Source: an uncultured Candidatus Melainabacteria bacterium (lineage in GTDB: Bacteria > Cyanobacteriota > Vampirovibrionia > Gastranaerophilales > Gastranaerophilaceae). From it: a DNA stretch of 64,000 nt. Below are positions 17,841 through 25,684 of the stretch, piece by piece. The DNA lies in the NCBI GenBank assembly GCA_934700385.1, contig CAKUXO010000009.1:5261-69260 (forward strand), written 5' to 3'. Positions within the stretch are counted from its first letter, which is position 1, and each line of letters opens with the position of its first letter. The notes under the pieces are model-generated. The model was given only the letters and a program-made list of their open reading frames with translations, was not told the DNA's origin and made no database searches. A program made the translations under genes and the position numbers.

Positions 17841-20495
17841 ATGACAGCAACAAAAAATGTTGAAAAAGCTGGTTTAATTGAAAACGTTGAACAGCTTGAT
17901 GCTCTAGTTGATAGAGTTGTTGCAGCTCAAAAAGAATATGCTACTTTTTCTCAAGAACAAGTAGATAAAATTTTTAAAGCAGCAGCTACAGCAGCAGATA
18001 AAGCACGTATCCCTCTTGCTCGTATGGCAGTTGAAGAAACTGGGATGGGTGTTTTAGAAGATAAAATTATCAAAAATCACTATGCAGCAGAATATATCTA
18101 CAATAAACATAAAAACACTAAAACTTGCGGAATCATTGAAGATGACAAAGTTAACGGTGTTAAAATCGTAGCTGAACCTTTAGGTGTTATTGCTGGTATC
18201 GTTCCAACAACTAACCCAACTTCAACAGCTATTTTTAAATCTTTAATCGCATTAAAAACAAGAAATGGTATTATCTTCTCACCACACCCACGTGCTAAAG
18301 AAGCTACAATTGCAGCAGCAAGAACAGTTCTTGAAGCAGCAGTTAAAGCTGGTGCGCCAAAAGACATCATTTCTTGGATTGAAATTGCACCAGAAGCTGA
18401 TGGCGTTGCTATTTCAGGCGGCTTAATGAAACACCCTAAAATTGCTTGTATTTTAGCAACAGGTGGTCCTGGAATGGTTAAAGCTGCTTATTCATCTGGT
18501 CACCCAGCTCTTGGTGTTGGCCCTGGTAACACTTCTGTTGTTATTGATGAAACAGCTGATATTAAAATGGCAGTTTCTTCTGTATTAATGTCAAAAACAT
18601 TTGATAACGGTATGATTTGTGCTTCTGAACAATCAATCGTTGTTGTTGACAGCGTTTATGAACAAGTTAAAAATGAATTAGCTTATCGTGGCGCATATTT
18701 ATTAAACGACAAAGAAATGCAAAAAATGGTTGACTTTGGCTTTATCGATCCAAACAGAGGAACAGCTCATCCAAAAATCGTTGGTCAAAGCGCTCATACA
18801 ATCGCTAAATTAGCAGGTTTTGATGTTCCTGAAAACGCTAAAGTTTTAGTTGCTCAAAGACCTGAAGTAGATTGGGCAGACCCATTCTCAAGAGAAAAAT
18901 TATCTCCAATTTTAGCTATGTATAAAGCTTCTAGCTTTGAAGATGCAGCAGAAAAAGCATATTATCTTGTTTCTCGTGGTGGCGCTGGTCACACTTCTGT
19001 TCTTTATACAGATGAACGTAAAAAAGATAGAATCGACGCTTACGCTAAGAAAATGCCTTCTTGCCGTGTATTAATCAACCAACCTTCAAGCCAAGGTGGT
19101 ATTGGTGACCTTTACAACTTCCGCATGGAACCATCATTAACACTTGGTTGCGGTTCTTGGGGTGGAAACTCAGTTTCTGGAAACGTTAGCGTAAAAGACT
19201 TATTAAACTATAAAAGAGTTGCTGAAAGGAGAGAAAATATGCTTTGGTTTAAGGTTCCTGAAAAAATCTACTTTAAACGTGGTGCTACAGATTTAGCTTT
19301 AAGAGAACTTCAAGGCAGAAAGAAAGCATTTATCGTAACAGATAGATTCTTATTCAACTCTGGCGCAGCTGATACAATTACTAAAGTTTTAGATGAAATC
19401 GGAATTGACCACGAAGTATTCTTCGATGTTAAACCAGATCCAACTTTATCAACAATTGAAGAAGCTTATGCAATTATGAAACCATTTGAACCAGATGTTA
19501 TCATCGCTCTTGGTGGTGGTTCTCCAATGGACGCAGCTAAAATCTTATGGTTAAAATACGAACAACCTGATACAGTTTTTGAAGATATCGCTATGAGATT
19601 TATGGATATCAGAAAAAGAATTTGTATGCTTCCTGAACTTGGTAAAAAAGCTACAATGGTTGCTATTCCAACTACTTCTGGTACAGGTTCAGAAGTTACA
19701 CCATTCTCTATCATCACTGATGATAAAACAGGTGTTAAATATGCAATCGCTGATTATGCCCTAACTCCAAAAATGGCAATCGTTGACCCTAACTTCGTTG
19801 ATGGTATGCCAAAAGGCTTAACTTCAGCTTCTGGTATCGATGCTTTAGTTCACGCTATTGAAGCTTATGTTTCTTGTATGGCTACAAACTTTACAAATTC
19901 TAACGCTTTAGAAGCTTGTAAATTAGTATTCAAATACTTATCTCGTTCATATCACGAAGGTGCTAATGATCCAATCGCAAGAGAAAAAATGCACTATGCT
20001 GCAACAATCGCTGCTATGGCATTTGCTAACTCTTTCTTAGGATTATGTCACTCTATGGCACACAAATTAGGTGCTATGTTCCACGTACCACACGGTGTTG
20101 CTAACGCTTTATTAATCAGACAAATCATTAAATACAACGCAACTGATTGTCCTAAAAAACAAGCAACATTCCCACAATATAAATTCCCTCAAGCAGTTAC
20201 AAGATATGCTCAAATTGCTGATGAATTAAATATCGGTGGTAAAGATGATATGGAAAAAACTCAAAATCTAATTAAAGCTATTGAAGATTTAATGATTGAT
20301 ATTGAACTTCCAATGTCAATTAAAGCATTCCTTGAAAAACAAGGTGTTGCTGATCCTGAAAAAGAATTCTATGGAAAATTAGATGAAATGGTTGAATTAG
20401 CATTCGACGACCAATGCACAGGCGCAAACCCTGTATATCCAATCATGACAGATATGAAACAACTATATATCGACGCTTTCAACGGTGTTGTATAG
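17841..20495 (+). CDS. adhE: Bifunctional acetaldehyde-CoA/alcohol dehydrogenase AdhE
   Basis: Reduces acetyl-CoA to acetaldehyde and then ethanol, reoxidising two NADH; AdhE forms helical filaments (spirosomes) in other bacteria. 884 residues, full length. N-terminal aldehyde dehydrogenase domain (1-440) with the catalytic Cys260 in DNGMICASEQS; C-terminal iron-dependent alcohol dehydrogenase (about 467-884) with GGGSPMDAAK and the metal-binding CHSMAHKLGAMFHVPHG near 736-752. Strong promoter, strong SD (AAAAGGAGAAATAAAA) and a good terminator suggest high expression. rex lies about 1 kb downstream and is the likely regulator (inference). An internal SD plus ATG lies between the two domains. 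Confidence 0.98.
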   Translation: MTATKNVEKAGLIENVEQLDALVDRVVAAQKEYATFSQEQVDKIFKAAATAADKARIPLARMAVEETGMGVLEDKIIKNHYAAEYIYNKHKNTKTCGIIEDDKVNGVKIVAEPLGVIAGIVPTTNPTSTAIFKSLIALKTRNGIIFSPHPRAKEATIAAARTVLEAAVKAGAPKDIISWIEIAPEADGVAISGGLMKHPKIACILATGGPGMVKAAYSSGHPALGVGPGNTSVVIDETADIKMAVSSVLMSKTFDNGMICASEQSIVVVDSVYEQVKNELAYRGAYLLNDKEMQKMVDFGFIDPNRGTAHPKIVGQSAHTIAKLAGFDVPENAKVLVAQRPEVDWADPFSREKLSPILAMYKASSFEDAAEKAYYLVSRGGAGHTSVLYTDERKKDRIDAYAKKMPSCRVLINQPSSQGGIGDLYNFRMEPSLTLGCGSWGGNSVSGNVSVKDLLNYKRVAERRENMLWFKVPEKIYFKRGATDLALRELQGRKKAFIVTDRFLFNSGAADTITKVLDEIGIDHEVFFDVKPDPTLSTIEEAYAIMKPFEPDVIIALGGGSPMDAAKILWLKYEQPDTVFEDIAMRFMDIRKRICMLPELGKKATMVAIPTTSGTGSEVTPFSIITDDKTGVKYAIADYALTPKMAIVDPNFVDGMPKGLTSASGIDALVHAIEAYVSCMATNFTNSNALEACKLVFKYLSRSYHEGANDPIAREKMHYAATIAAMAFANSFLGLCHSMAHKLGAMFHVPHGVANALLIRQIIKYNATDCPKKQATFPQYKFPQAVTRYAQIADELNIGGKDDMEKTQNLIKAIEDLMIDIELPMSIKAFLEKQGVADPEKEFYGKLDEMVELAFDDQCTGANPVYPIMTDMKQLYIDAFNGVV
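19225..19241 (+). promoter_or_regulatory. Internal ribosome-binding site at the AdhE domain junction
   Basis: AAAGGAGAG (19225-19233), then 5 bases, then an in-frame ATG (19239-19241, Met467). This is the best SD in the neighbourhood and sits exactly where the alcohol dehydrogenase domain begins. The protein sequence RRENMLW is itself conserved in AdhE, so coding constraint partly explains it; use of AGG for the first Arg is not required. Confidence 0.4.
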
Positions 20496-20514
20496 TTAAA
20501 GGAAATATCAAAGC

Positions 20515-20555
20515 AAAAGAGATTGAAGCCTTAAGTGGTTTCAATCTCTTTTTTT
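20515..20555 (+). terminator. Intrinsic terminator of adhE
   Basis: AAAGAGATTGAA...TTTCAATCTCTTTTTTT: stem of about 11 bp, short loop region 20528-20538, seven T residues. Confidence 0.92.
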
Positions 20556-20658
20556 ATACATTTTTTACAGTTCTTAATAATTAATATTTTTTTAGACAAT
20601 TATTTATAGAAGATATACTTTATATAAAAATAATAACGATACAAAACGAGGAGAGAAA

Positions 20659-21498
20659 ATGAGCACAGTAACATCATCACAACAAAATTACATTGTACAA
20701 AAGTATCCATCTAATCAAGCTGATACATCAAAAAACAATAAAAATACTTGTACAGACCCAGATTGCAGGTTTCATGCAGGTAATCAATATCGCTTATTTG
20801 GTCAAGAAGATGATTCCAAAAAGAATCAAAGTTTTCAAGATATTCTTGATTCAATTGAACCTGAAACTCTGCCATATAAAGTAGATATTTCAACTAATAT
20901 CGATATAGATTCGCTTTTAAAAATAAATGATGATAATCAAAAAACAGATGAGCCTAAAATTACAATTAATGTAGTAAATAAAGATAAAATTTATGATAAT
21001 TATAATGAAAGGCAAGCAGAAATTGAGGCTATAATAGAAGAATTAAAACCCGATATAACTAATAATACATTGTGGTTGACGGGAGTACAAAGTGAAGAAT
21101 ATTATAGAGAACAAGCAGAAGATATTTATTATAGCCAACATCCAGAAGTCGTTAGAGGAAATGCTAATGACGCAAAAGTTGAAGCTATGATAGATGACCA
21201 TGATAAATTTATTGAAGATAAAATAAAAGAACGTTTTGGCGACTCAAATTATTGGGATATATCCATTTATGATTCAAGAGATGGCTATAACAGTGAATTT
21301 GGCGAATTGTTACAACAGTGGGAGAATGAATACAGCGAAAATAATCCTGAATATAATAAATATTTAGAAAGCAAAGCAAACACCAAAGAAGTTTCTTCTG
21401 AAGATGCTCAAGCAATGATTGAACAATATAATAAAGATAATCCAAACAAAGGAATTTTAGGTACAATTATAAGTGGTATTGTTGATTTATTTTCATAG
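20659..21498 (+). CDS. Unknown acidic protein with N-terminal Cys pair
   Basis: 279 residues with SD CGAGGAGAGAAA. No signal peptide. Residues 30-45 hold CTDPDCRFHAGNQYR, a Cys-x4-Cys followed by His that might bind a metal (inference). The middle is acidic and helical, with alternating Tyr and Glu (EQAEDIYYSQHPEVVRGNA). The C-terminus ends in the short hydrophobic GILGTIISGIVDLFS, possibly a membrane-associating helix. Single-gene unit with its own promoter region and terminator, between adhE and rex. No family recognised. Confidence 0.55.
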   Translation: MSTVTSSQQNYIVQKYPSNQADTSKNNKNTCTDPDCRFHAGNQYRLFGQEDDSKKNQSFQDILDSIEPETLPYKVDISTNIDIDSLLKINDDNQKTDEPKITINVVNKDKIYDNYNERQAEIEAIIEELKPDITNNTLWLTGVQSEEYYREQAEDIYYSQHPEVVRGNANDAKVEAMIDDHDKFIEDKIKERFGDSNYWDISIYDSRDGYNSEFGELLQQWENEYSENNPEYNKYLESKANTKEVSSEDAQAMIEQYNKDNPNKGILGTIISGIVDLFS

Positions 21499-21507
21499 AA
21501 ACAAAAT

Positions 21508-21540
21508 AAAATAGCTAAATTTACATTTAGCTATTTTTTT
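21508..21540 (+). terminator. Intrinsic terminator of the 279-residue gene
   Basis: AAATAGCTAAAT, 4-base loop, ATTTAGCTATTTTTTT. The loop and right arm overlap the -35 of the rex promoter. Confidence 0.9.
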
Positions 21541-21548
21541 ACTATATT
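21520..21548 (+). promoter_or_regulatory. Promoter of rex
   Basis: TTTACA (21520-21525), 17 bases, TATATT (21543-21548), only 6 bases before the rex ATG. Transcription would start at or next to the start codon, implying a leaderless mRNA; no SD is present. Confidence 0.6.
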
Positions 21549-21554
21549 AATAGT

Positions 21555-22178
21555 ATGAAAAGCGAATTATCACAACGAACAATCAACAGATTGACACAGT
21601 ATTATACTATTTTAAGAGATTATTCTAAGAAAAATGTTGAAAATATTACATCTTCACAAATTTCTCAACTTTTAAAAATTGACGAAACGCAAGTTAGAAA
21701 AGATGTTAAATCTATCAACTGCAAAGGTAAATGCAAGGTTGGCTATAGCGTTGAAGAACTTAAAACTATAATTGAAGATGTTCTAGATTATAAAATAATC
21801 AAAAGAGCAGTTGTTATTGGCGCAGGAAACCTTGGGCAAGCGCTTTCAGGCTATTCTAAATTTGAAGAATTTGGGCTTGATATTGTTGCTCTTTTTGATA
21901 CAGATAAAAATAAAATTGGGAAAAAATTTAACGATAAAGACATTTTTTCCTTGAAAGTTTTACCACAATATATTAAAAAAACAGGAATTAATATTGCAAT
22001 TTTAACCACCCCAAACAAAGTAGCGCAAGAAGTTTGCGACTTTTTAGTTGAATGTAATATTAAATATATTTGGAATTTTGCGCCAAGCGTTTTAATTGTG
22101 CCACAAGATGTTAATGTTTGGCATGAGAATTTAATCGGCAGTTTTATTCAATTTTGCGCAATTTCAAATATTAAATAA
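21555..22178 (+). CDS. rex: Redox-sensing transcriptional repressor Rex
   Basis: Homodimeric repressor that binds DNA when NAD+/NADH is high and is released by NADH, controlling fermentative genes. 207 residues. N-terminal winged helix (about 5-80) with LLKIDETQVRKDV as recognition region, then a Rossmann domain with VIGAGNLGQAL (about 87-97) and the C-terminal swap helix. It probably controls adhE nearby (inference). The Cys-containing CKGKCKVGY segment lies between the domains, in the usual 'GxPGxGY' position. No SD; the promoter -10 lies 6 bases before the ATG. Confidence 0.95.
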   Translation: MKSELSQRTINRLTQYYTILRDYSKKNVENITSSQISQLLKIDETQVRKDVKSINCKGKCKVGYSVEELKTIIEDVLDYKIIKRAVVIGAGNLGQALSGYSKFEEFGLDIVALFDTDKNKIGKKFNDKDIFSLKVLPQYIKKTGINIAILTTPNKVAQEVCDFLVECNIKYIWNFAPSVLIVPQDVNVWHENLIGSFIQFCAISNIK

Positions 22179-22196
22179 ATTTTTTTAAAAAAGTGC

Positions 22197-22224
22197 TTGC
22201 AAAAAAATATTTTTCATATACAAT
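22197..22224 (+). promoter_or_regulatory. Promoter of candidate non-coding RNA
   Basis: TTGCAA (22197-22202), 16 bases, TACAAT (22219-22224). Predicted start at about 22230 falls at the foot of the first RNA hairpin. Confidence 0.6.
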
Positions 22225-22228
22225 AAAT

Positions 22229-22447
22229 AATGCGCCCTAAATAAAAGGACGCAGCATTAACAACAACACAGTGAGTCTATTTTAAAGGTTAAGTAAAACT
22301 AGTAAATATTAAATGAAGTAAACAAACACAGTATAATTATCTCTAAAAATAAAAAAAGACCGAGATTGAAAGTTCAAAATCGGTTATATAATGAGTCTTG
22401 TATCGTTAGTAAATCTTAAGGCCTGATTTTTAATCGGGCTTTTTTTT
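22229..22447 (+). ncRNA. Candidate structured small RNA, about 215-220 nt
   Basis: This stretch has no ORF above a few codons but has a promoter, three hairpins and a terminator. Hairpin 1 (22229-22258) is AATGCGC.CCT / AGG..GC.GCATT at the 5' end. A middle hairpin (about 22360-22384) pairs ACCGA with TCGGT around a 2x2 internal loop. The third is the terminator. Two similar single-stranded segments carry ACACAGT (22266-22272 and 22326-22332). The ORF-free length and the match of promoter start to hairpin foot support an RNA gene. Size is near that of 6S RNA (about 185 nt), but the central-bubble architecture was not evident. Family unknown. Confidence 0.6.
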
Positions 22448-22448
22448 A
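22418..22448 (+). terminator. Terminator of candidate ncRNA
   Basis: AAGGCCTGATT, TTT loop, AATCGGGCTT then a run of T (22440-22447). About 11 pairs including G·U. Confidence 0.9.
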
Positions 22449-22522
22449 TGGTTTAATTATAACGAATATTATATAAAATTTAAATACTATGTTTGTATTA
22501 TTTATTGTTTAAATTACAATAA

Positions 22523-22921
22523 TTATTCTTCTTCACTTGATGACCTAACAACGTCCATTTTAGCCTTTTCCCAAGTCAAAAAGCCGCCATGAAGTACTTG
22601 TACAGGGTAGTTTTCATGAGCTAATTTAAAAGCAGCATAATCAGCTAATTTGCAAAATGCGCTGTAACAATAGATTATATTAATTTTTTTCTTTTCAAAC
22701 ATAACTAAATGTTCTTCAAGATTTTCAAAAGGAACGTGAATTGCAAAAGGAATGTGTCCATCTATATAATCATCATATTTTCTAACGTCAACAATATTGA
22801 TGTTTTCAATATCTTCTTCGATTTTTTTCTTAAGTTCATAAGGTCCAATCATAAATGATAATTTATTCAAGAAAAATTCTTTTGCTTTTTTAAAATCATC
22901 TGTAATTAATTTTTTATCCAT
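22523..22921 (-). CDS. Rhodanese-like domain protein
   Basis: 132 residues, a single rhodanese domain. IVDVRKYDDYIDGHIPFAIH (about 43-62) and the active-site loop YCYSAFC with Cys85 as the expected persulfide-carrying residue; the GGFLTW motif lies near 112. Residues 1-30 are a helical lead. Likely a cytoplasmic sulfurtransferase or redox/sulfur carrier; partner unknown. SD AAGGAGAAAA before the ATG. The upstream 120 bases contain three ATCGNNNCGAT palindromes about 47 bases apart, which could be operators. Confidence 0.85.
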   Translation of the reverse strand: MDKKLITDDFKKAKEFFLNKLSFMIGPYELKKKIEEDIENINIVDVRKYDDYIDGHIPFAIHVPFENLEEHLVMFEKKKINIIYCYSAFCKLADYAAFKLAHENYPVQVLHGGFLTWEKAKMDVVRSSSEEE

Positions 22922-22939
22922 TTTTTCTCCTTAAAATAC

Positions 22940-23044
22940 ATCGTTTCGATTGATAACTATAAAATACCGATAAAATTATATTATTACATCGAAACGATTG
23001 GTAATTATAATATCTTTAATTAAAATTAAATAAATCGGCTCGAT
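22940..23044. promoter_or_regulatory. Three evenly spaced ATCG-N3-CGAT palindromes upstream of the rhodanese gene
   Basis: ATCGTTTCGAT (22940-22950), ATCGAAACGAT (22988-22998) and ATCGGCTCGAT (23034-23044). Centres are 48 and 46 bases apart. The first two have partial outer arms (TTAC...GTAA type). They lie between the rhodanese start and the 3' end of the response regulator gene. Operator function is inferred. Confidence 0.5.
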
Positions 23045-23061
23045 TGATATTGATAATATTA

Positions 23062-23763
23062 TTAAACAATTCCCTCACGAATTGCCTTAACAGCAGCCTG
23101 TGTTCTATCATCAACAACCAGTTTTTGAATAATGTTGCAAACATGGGCTTTTGATGTATGCTCTGAAATATGTAATATATCTGCTATTTGCTGATTAGAC
23201 TTGCCATCAACTACAAGTTTTAAAACTTCATATTCTCTTTGAGTTAAATTAGCATGGGTTGATTTGAAGTTAGAGCGTGAAATTGAAGTAGTTGGAATGA
23301 CATTTGGGTTTAATTCTCTTAAAATTTGAACAGCTTTTTTATCAATCCACATCGCACCTTTTGAAACCGATTGAACAATCATATCAAGCATTTGAGCATT
23401 AATATCTTTTAGGATATAGCCATAAATGCCCATTTTCATCGCTTTATTTATAACATGCTCGTTAAGATGAGAAGTTAAAATTGCAAACTTAACATTTGGC
23501 TTTTGCGCCATTACTTTTTCAATTAAATCAAGCCCGTTGATATCACCTAATTCAAGGTCTAATAAAACAACATCAGGATTTTGAGCTAAAATCTTACTAA
23601 TACCTTCTTTGCCATTTGAAGCCTCAGCCACAACACAAACGCAAGAAGATTTTTCAAAAAGAGATTTTATCCCGCAGCGAAAAAGTTTATGATCATCAAC
23701 TAATATTATTCTTATTTTATCTTCAGTTTTTCTTGAAATTGAATCGTTAACTAAATTTTCCAT
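23062..23763 (-). CDS. NarL/FixJ-family response regulator
   Basis: 233 residues. Receiver domain (about 16-135) with acidic pair Asp23/Asp24, phosphoacceptor Asp69 in VVLLDLELGD, and a Lys in GYILKD; LuxR-type helix-turn-helix (about 165-230) with LTQREYEVLKLVVDGKSNQQ and SEHTSKAHV. Expected to be a phosphorylation-controlled DNA-binding regulator. No histidine kinase is adjacent, so it is an orphan here. SD AAAGGAGATATT precedes the ATG. The rhodanese gene lies downstream on the same strand with the palindrome array between. Confidence 0.92.
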   Translation of the reverse strand: MENLVNDSISRKTEDKIRIILVDDHKLFRCGIKSLFEKSSCVCVVAEASNGKEGISKILAQNPDVVLLDLELGDINGLDLIEKVMAQKPNVKFAILTSHLNEHVINKAMKMGIYGYILKDINAQMLDMIVQSVSKGAMWIDKKAVQILRELNPNVIPTTSISRSNFKSTHANLTQREYEVLKLVVDGKSNQQIADILHISEHTSKAHVCNIIQKLVVDDRTQAAVKAIREGIV

Positions 23764-23902
23764 AATATCTCCTTTATTTTGAATTTAGATTAACAGATTA
23801 AATTATTTCATTCATTGTATTAGTTAAATATTCAAAGGCTAATTATTTATAAATTTCAAAAAAGAATTAAATTAATTATTTAACGAAAAATTATAATTTG
23901 AA

Positions 23903-23944
23903 GAAAAATTTTAAGCGTCAAAATCGATTTTAAGGCGCCTAAAA
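23903..23944 (-). terminator. Long hairpin terminator of the 476-residue gene
   Basis: TTTTAAGCG (23909-23917) pairs with CGCCTAAAA (23936-23944) around an inner perfect palindrome AAAATCGATTTT. On the minus strand the stem is followed by a short T run (complement of 23904-23908). Confidence 0.65.
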
Positions 23945-23961
23945 ATTATTTTTAATATAAA

Positions 23962-25392
23962 CTATTGTCCATCTTTTTTAAAGCTCAAAATTTTGGCTTC
24001 TCGTTCTTCTTTTATAATTTCAGCCACTTCGCTTTCAGAATATCCCTTATGAAGAAGTTCAACTTGTCTTATGGCTTCACCATAATCGTGTAATTTTACT
24101 CTTTGAGCTAAAACATCTAAAATGTCTTGTTTTTCAATGAATTTAAAACCCTCTGGATTCTTTTTTAATTCATCTTCAAATCTTTGAACATCTTGTTCAA
24201 GGGTATCAGAAGCTAAGATATTTTTTAAAGTATGAAATTTACCGATTTTAGCTAAAAGTTCATCAGACATTCCATTTAAAACTTGAACATTTTTTTCCAT
24301 TTGTTCTTTATCAAGATAACCGATACAAATTTTTAAATCAAAATTAAGAGCTTTAGCAGGAATTCTTTTAAAGAATTTATCAGAATCAAGTTGTTTAATT
24401 ATATCAAGATATTCTTTTCTTACTTCTGTCATATTAGATTTATAGTGCATTTCAAGCCTATCAGCTAATTCTTCAAGATTTTGGGGCGCTTTCATTTTAG
24501 ATTTTGGAAAATCAACTGTTTTTGGTTTATAAGCGTCCCCTGCTTTATATTCAGCATATAATCCATCATTTCCATCATAATTCTGGGTTAATAGTTCGCC
24601 ATAACTTTTATTATCTTTAACCCAAATATAAAAATTAGTTTGGTCAAGGTCAGGCGCAGCTTTTAAAGTAAGCGCACTCATAGCCTCATCAAAAGTTAAA
24701 GGACGAGTTAAGCCGGATTTTAATTCGCCATTTTCATCTTTTTCATCTGAAGTTAAATTATTAATCGTATCAAAATTATCAATTATATTATGAGCCACTT
24801 CTTCACAATATTTAACGTTATAAGTTTCAGCCCAAGAATCAGAAACATGGTGATTATTTTTAGATATTTCTTTTGCTGTTTCAAGGCTGATATCACCCCT
24901 TAAAACCATTCCTGCGGTTACTATATCAAAATTATTTTCATTAATCATTGTAGCAAGTTCTACTGGAGTGAAAGTGGCTTCTCCTAGATTTCTTGAGTTA
25001 CTTGAAAATGTACCATTTGAATATGAAAAAGGTATTTGAGAAAATGGCTCAAATTGCATATAATAATCATTCATTTCATAGGCTTGATATAAAATAGCAT
25101 CGCTTGGGGTTAAATTTTTATCAGTATTAATGTAATGGGCAGGATAGCCGTCATCACAACCATTAACCAATTCATCAAATTTTTCACCGGAACCATATTC
25201 TTCATAAAGCTCACTAGCTTCTTCTTTTGTTAAACCCGTGGCTTTTAATTCATTAATAATATCATTTTTCTTTTTTGCCTCACTAAAAGAAATATCTATT
25301 ATATCAGGCTTTTGAGCAAGAGAAACTTTTTTATCAATTTTTTTATTAGCGCTAAATTTAACAGGATTAATGTTTAAAGAATTTAATTCCAT
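23962..25392 (-). CDS. Unknown soluble helical protein
   Basis: 476 residues, no signal peptide or TM segment. The N-terminus reads MELNSLNINPVKFSANKK, then mostly helical charged sequence. A Tyr/Asn-rich stretch (about 75-130) and a long helical C-terminal half (about 300-470, with repeated Leu/Glu/Lys heptad-like spacing) can be seen. Small helix motifs LTKEEASELYEEYG and YSESEVAEIIKEE resemble each other. SD AAAAGGAAAACC before the ATG. Single gene with its own terminator. No family recognised; it sits beside the FAD oxidoreductase and the candidate ADP-ribosyltransferase but is divergent from them. Confidence 0.5.
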   Translation of the reverse strand: MELNSLNINPVKFSANKKIDKKVSLAQKPDIIDISFSEAKKKNDIINELKATGLTKEEASELYEEYGSGEKFDELVNGCDDGYPAHYINTDKNLTPSDAILYQAYEMNDYYMQFEPFSQIPFSYSNGTFSSNSRNLGEATFTPVELATMINENNFDIVTAGMVLRGDISLETAKEISKNNHHVSDSWAETYNVKYCEEVAHNIIDNFDTINNLTSDEKDENGELKSGLTRPLTFDEAMSALTLKAAPDLDQTNFYIWVKDNKSYGELLTQNYDGNDGLYAEYKAGDAYKPKTVDFPKSKMKAPQNLEELADRLEMHYKSNMTEVRKEYLDIIKQLDSDKFFKRIPAKALNFDLKICIGYLDKEQMEKNVQVLNGMSDELLAKIGKFHTLKNILASDTLEQDVQRFEDELKKNPEGFKFIEKQDILDVLAQRVKLHDYGEAIRQVELLHKGYSESEVAEIIKEEREAKILSFKKDGQ

Positions 25393-25573
25393 TGGTTTTC
25401 CTTTTTGATGGCTACAACGTTTTAAAACAAATGAATTAAAATGATTGCCAAAAATTGAAAAAAGTTTAAGAAATGTTTCACCTTTTAAAATCGCTTTTAA
25501 GAGAGGTAAAATATTAAAGTAATATAATTAATCATTTTTCTTAAAATTTAAAAAAGTACATAATATACATTAT

Positions 25574-25592
25574 CAATACCTATCGTTTTGAT
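25574..25592. repeat. Variant copy of the ATCGAAACGAT palindrome
   Basis: CAATACCTATCG runs into ATCGTTTTGAT. The same 12-base lead-in occurs in the copy at 26302-26320. Confidence 0.45.
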
Positions 25593-25622
25593 TTAATATC
25601 AACCTATAACCCTTTAACACTA

Positions 25623-25652
25623 AGGCTTGTTAAAATGACTCCTAACAGGCTT
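25623..25652 (+). other. Hairpin upstream of FAD oxidoreductase
   Basis: AGGCTTGTTA pairs with TAACAGGCTT (10 pairs with two G·U) around a 10-base loop. No clean T-run follows, so it may be an operator or a weak terminator. Confidence 0.4.
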
Positions 25653-25672
25653 AAATTTTAATTTTAAAGTGT

Positions 25673-25678
25673 TATAAT
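25673..25678 (+). promoter_or_regulatory. -10 box of FAD oxidoreductase gene
   Basis: Perfect TATAAT ending 6 bases before the ATG, with no SD. The -35 position holds only CTTAAA. Suggests a leaderless transcript. Confidence 0.5.
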
Positions 25679-25684
25679 TAACTT

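Larger units (their letters stand above)
25393..25684. other. Divergent intergenic region with palindrome copy, hairpin and promoter
   Basis: 292 bases without a gene between two divergent genes. It contains one variant palindrome (25582-25592), a 10-bp hairpin (25623-25652) and a TATAAT box directly before the FAD oxidoreductase. The rest is AT-rich with no ORF of note. Confidence 0.6.

Noticed and set aside
22229..22447. tRNA or tmRNA in the rex-rhodanese gap
   Set aside because: No acceptor-stem/T-loop pattern (GTTCGAATC) and no CCA; no tmRNA-like ends. Kept only as an unnamed RNA candidate.
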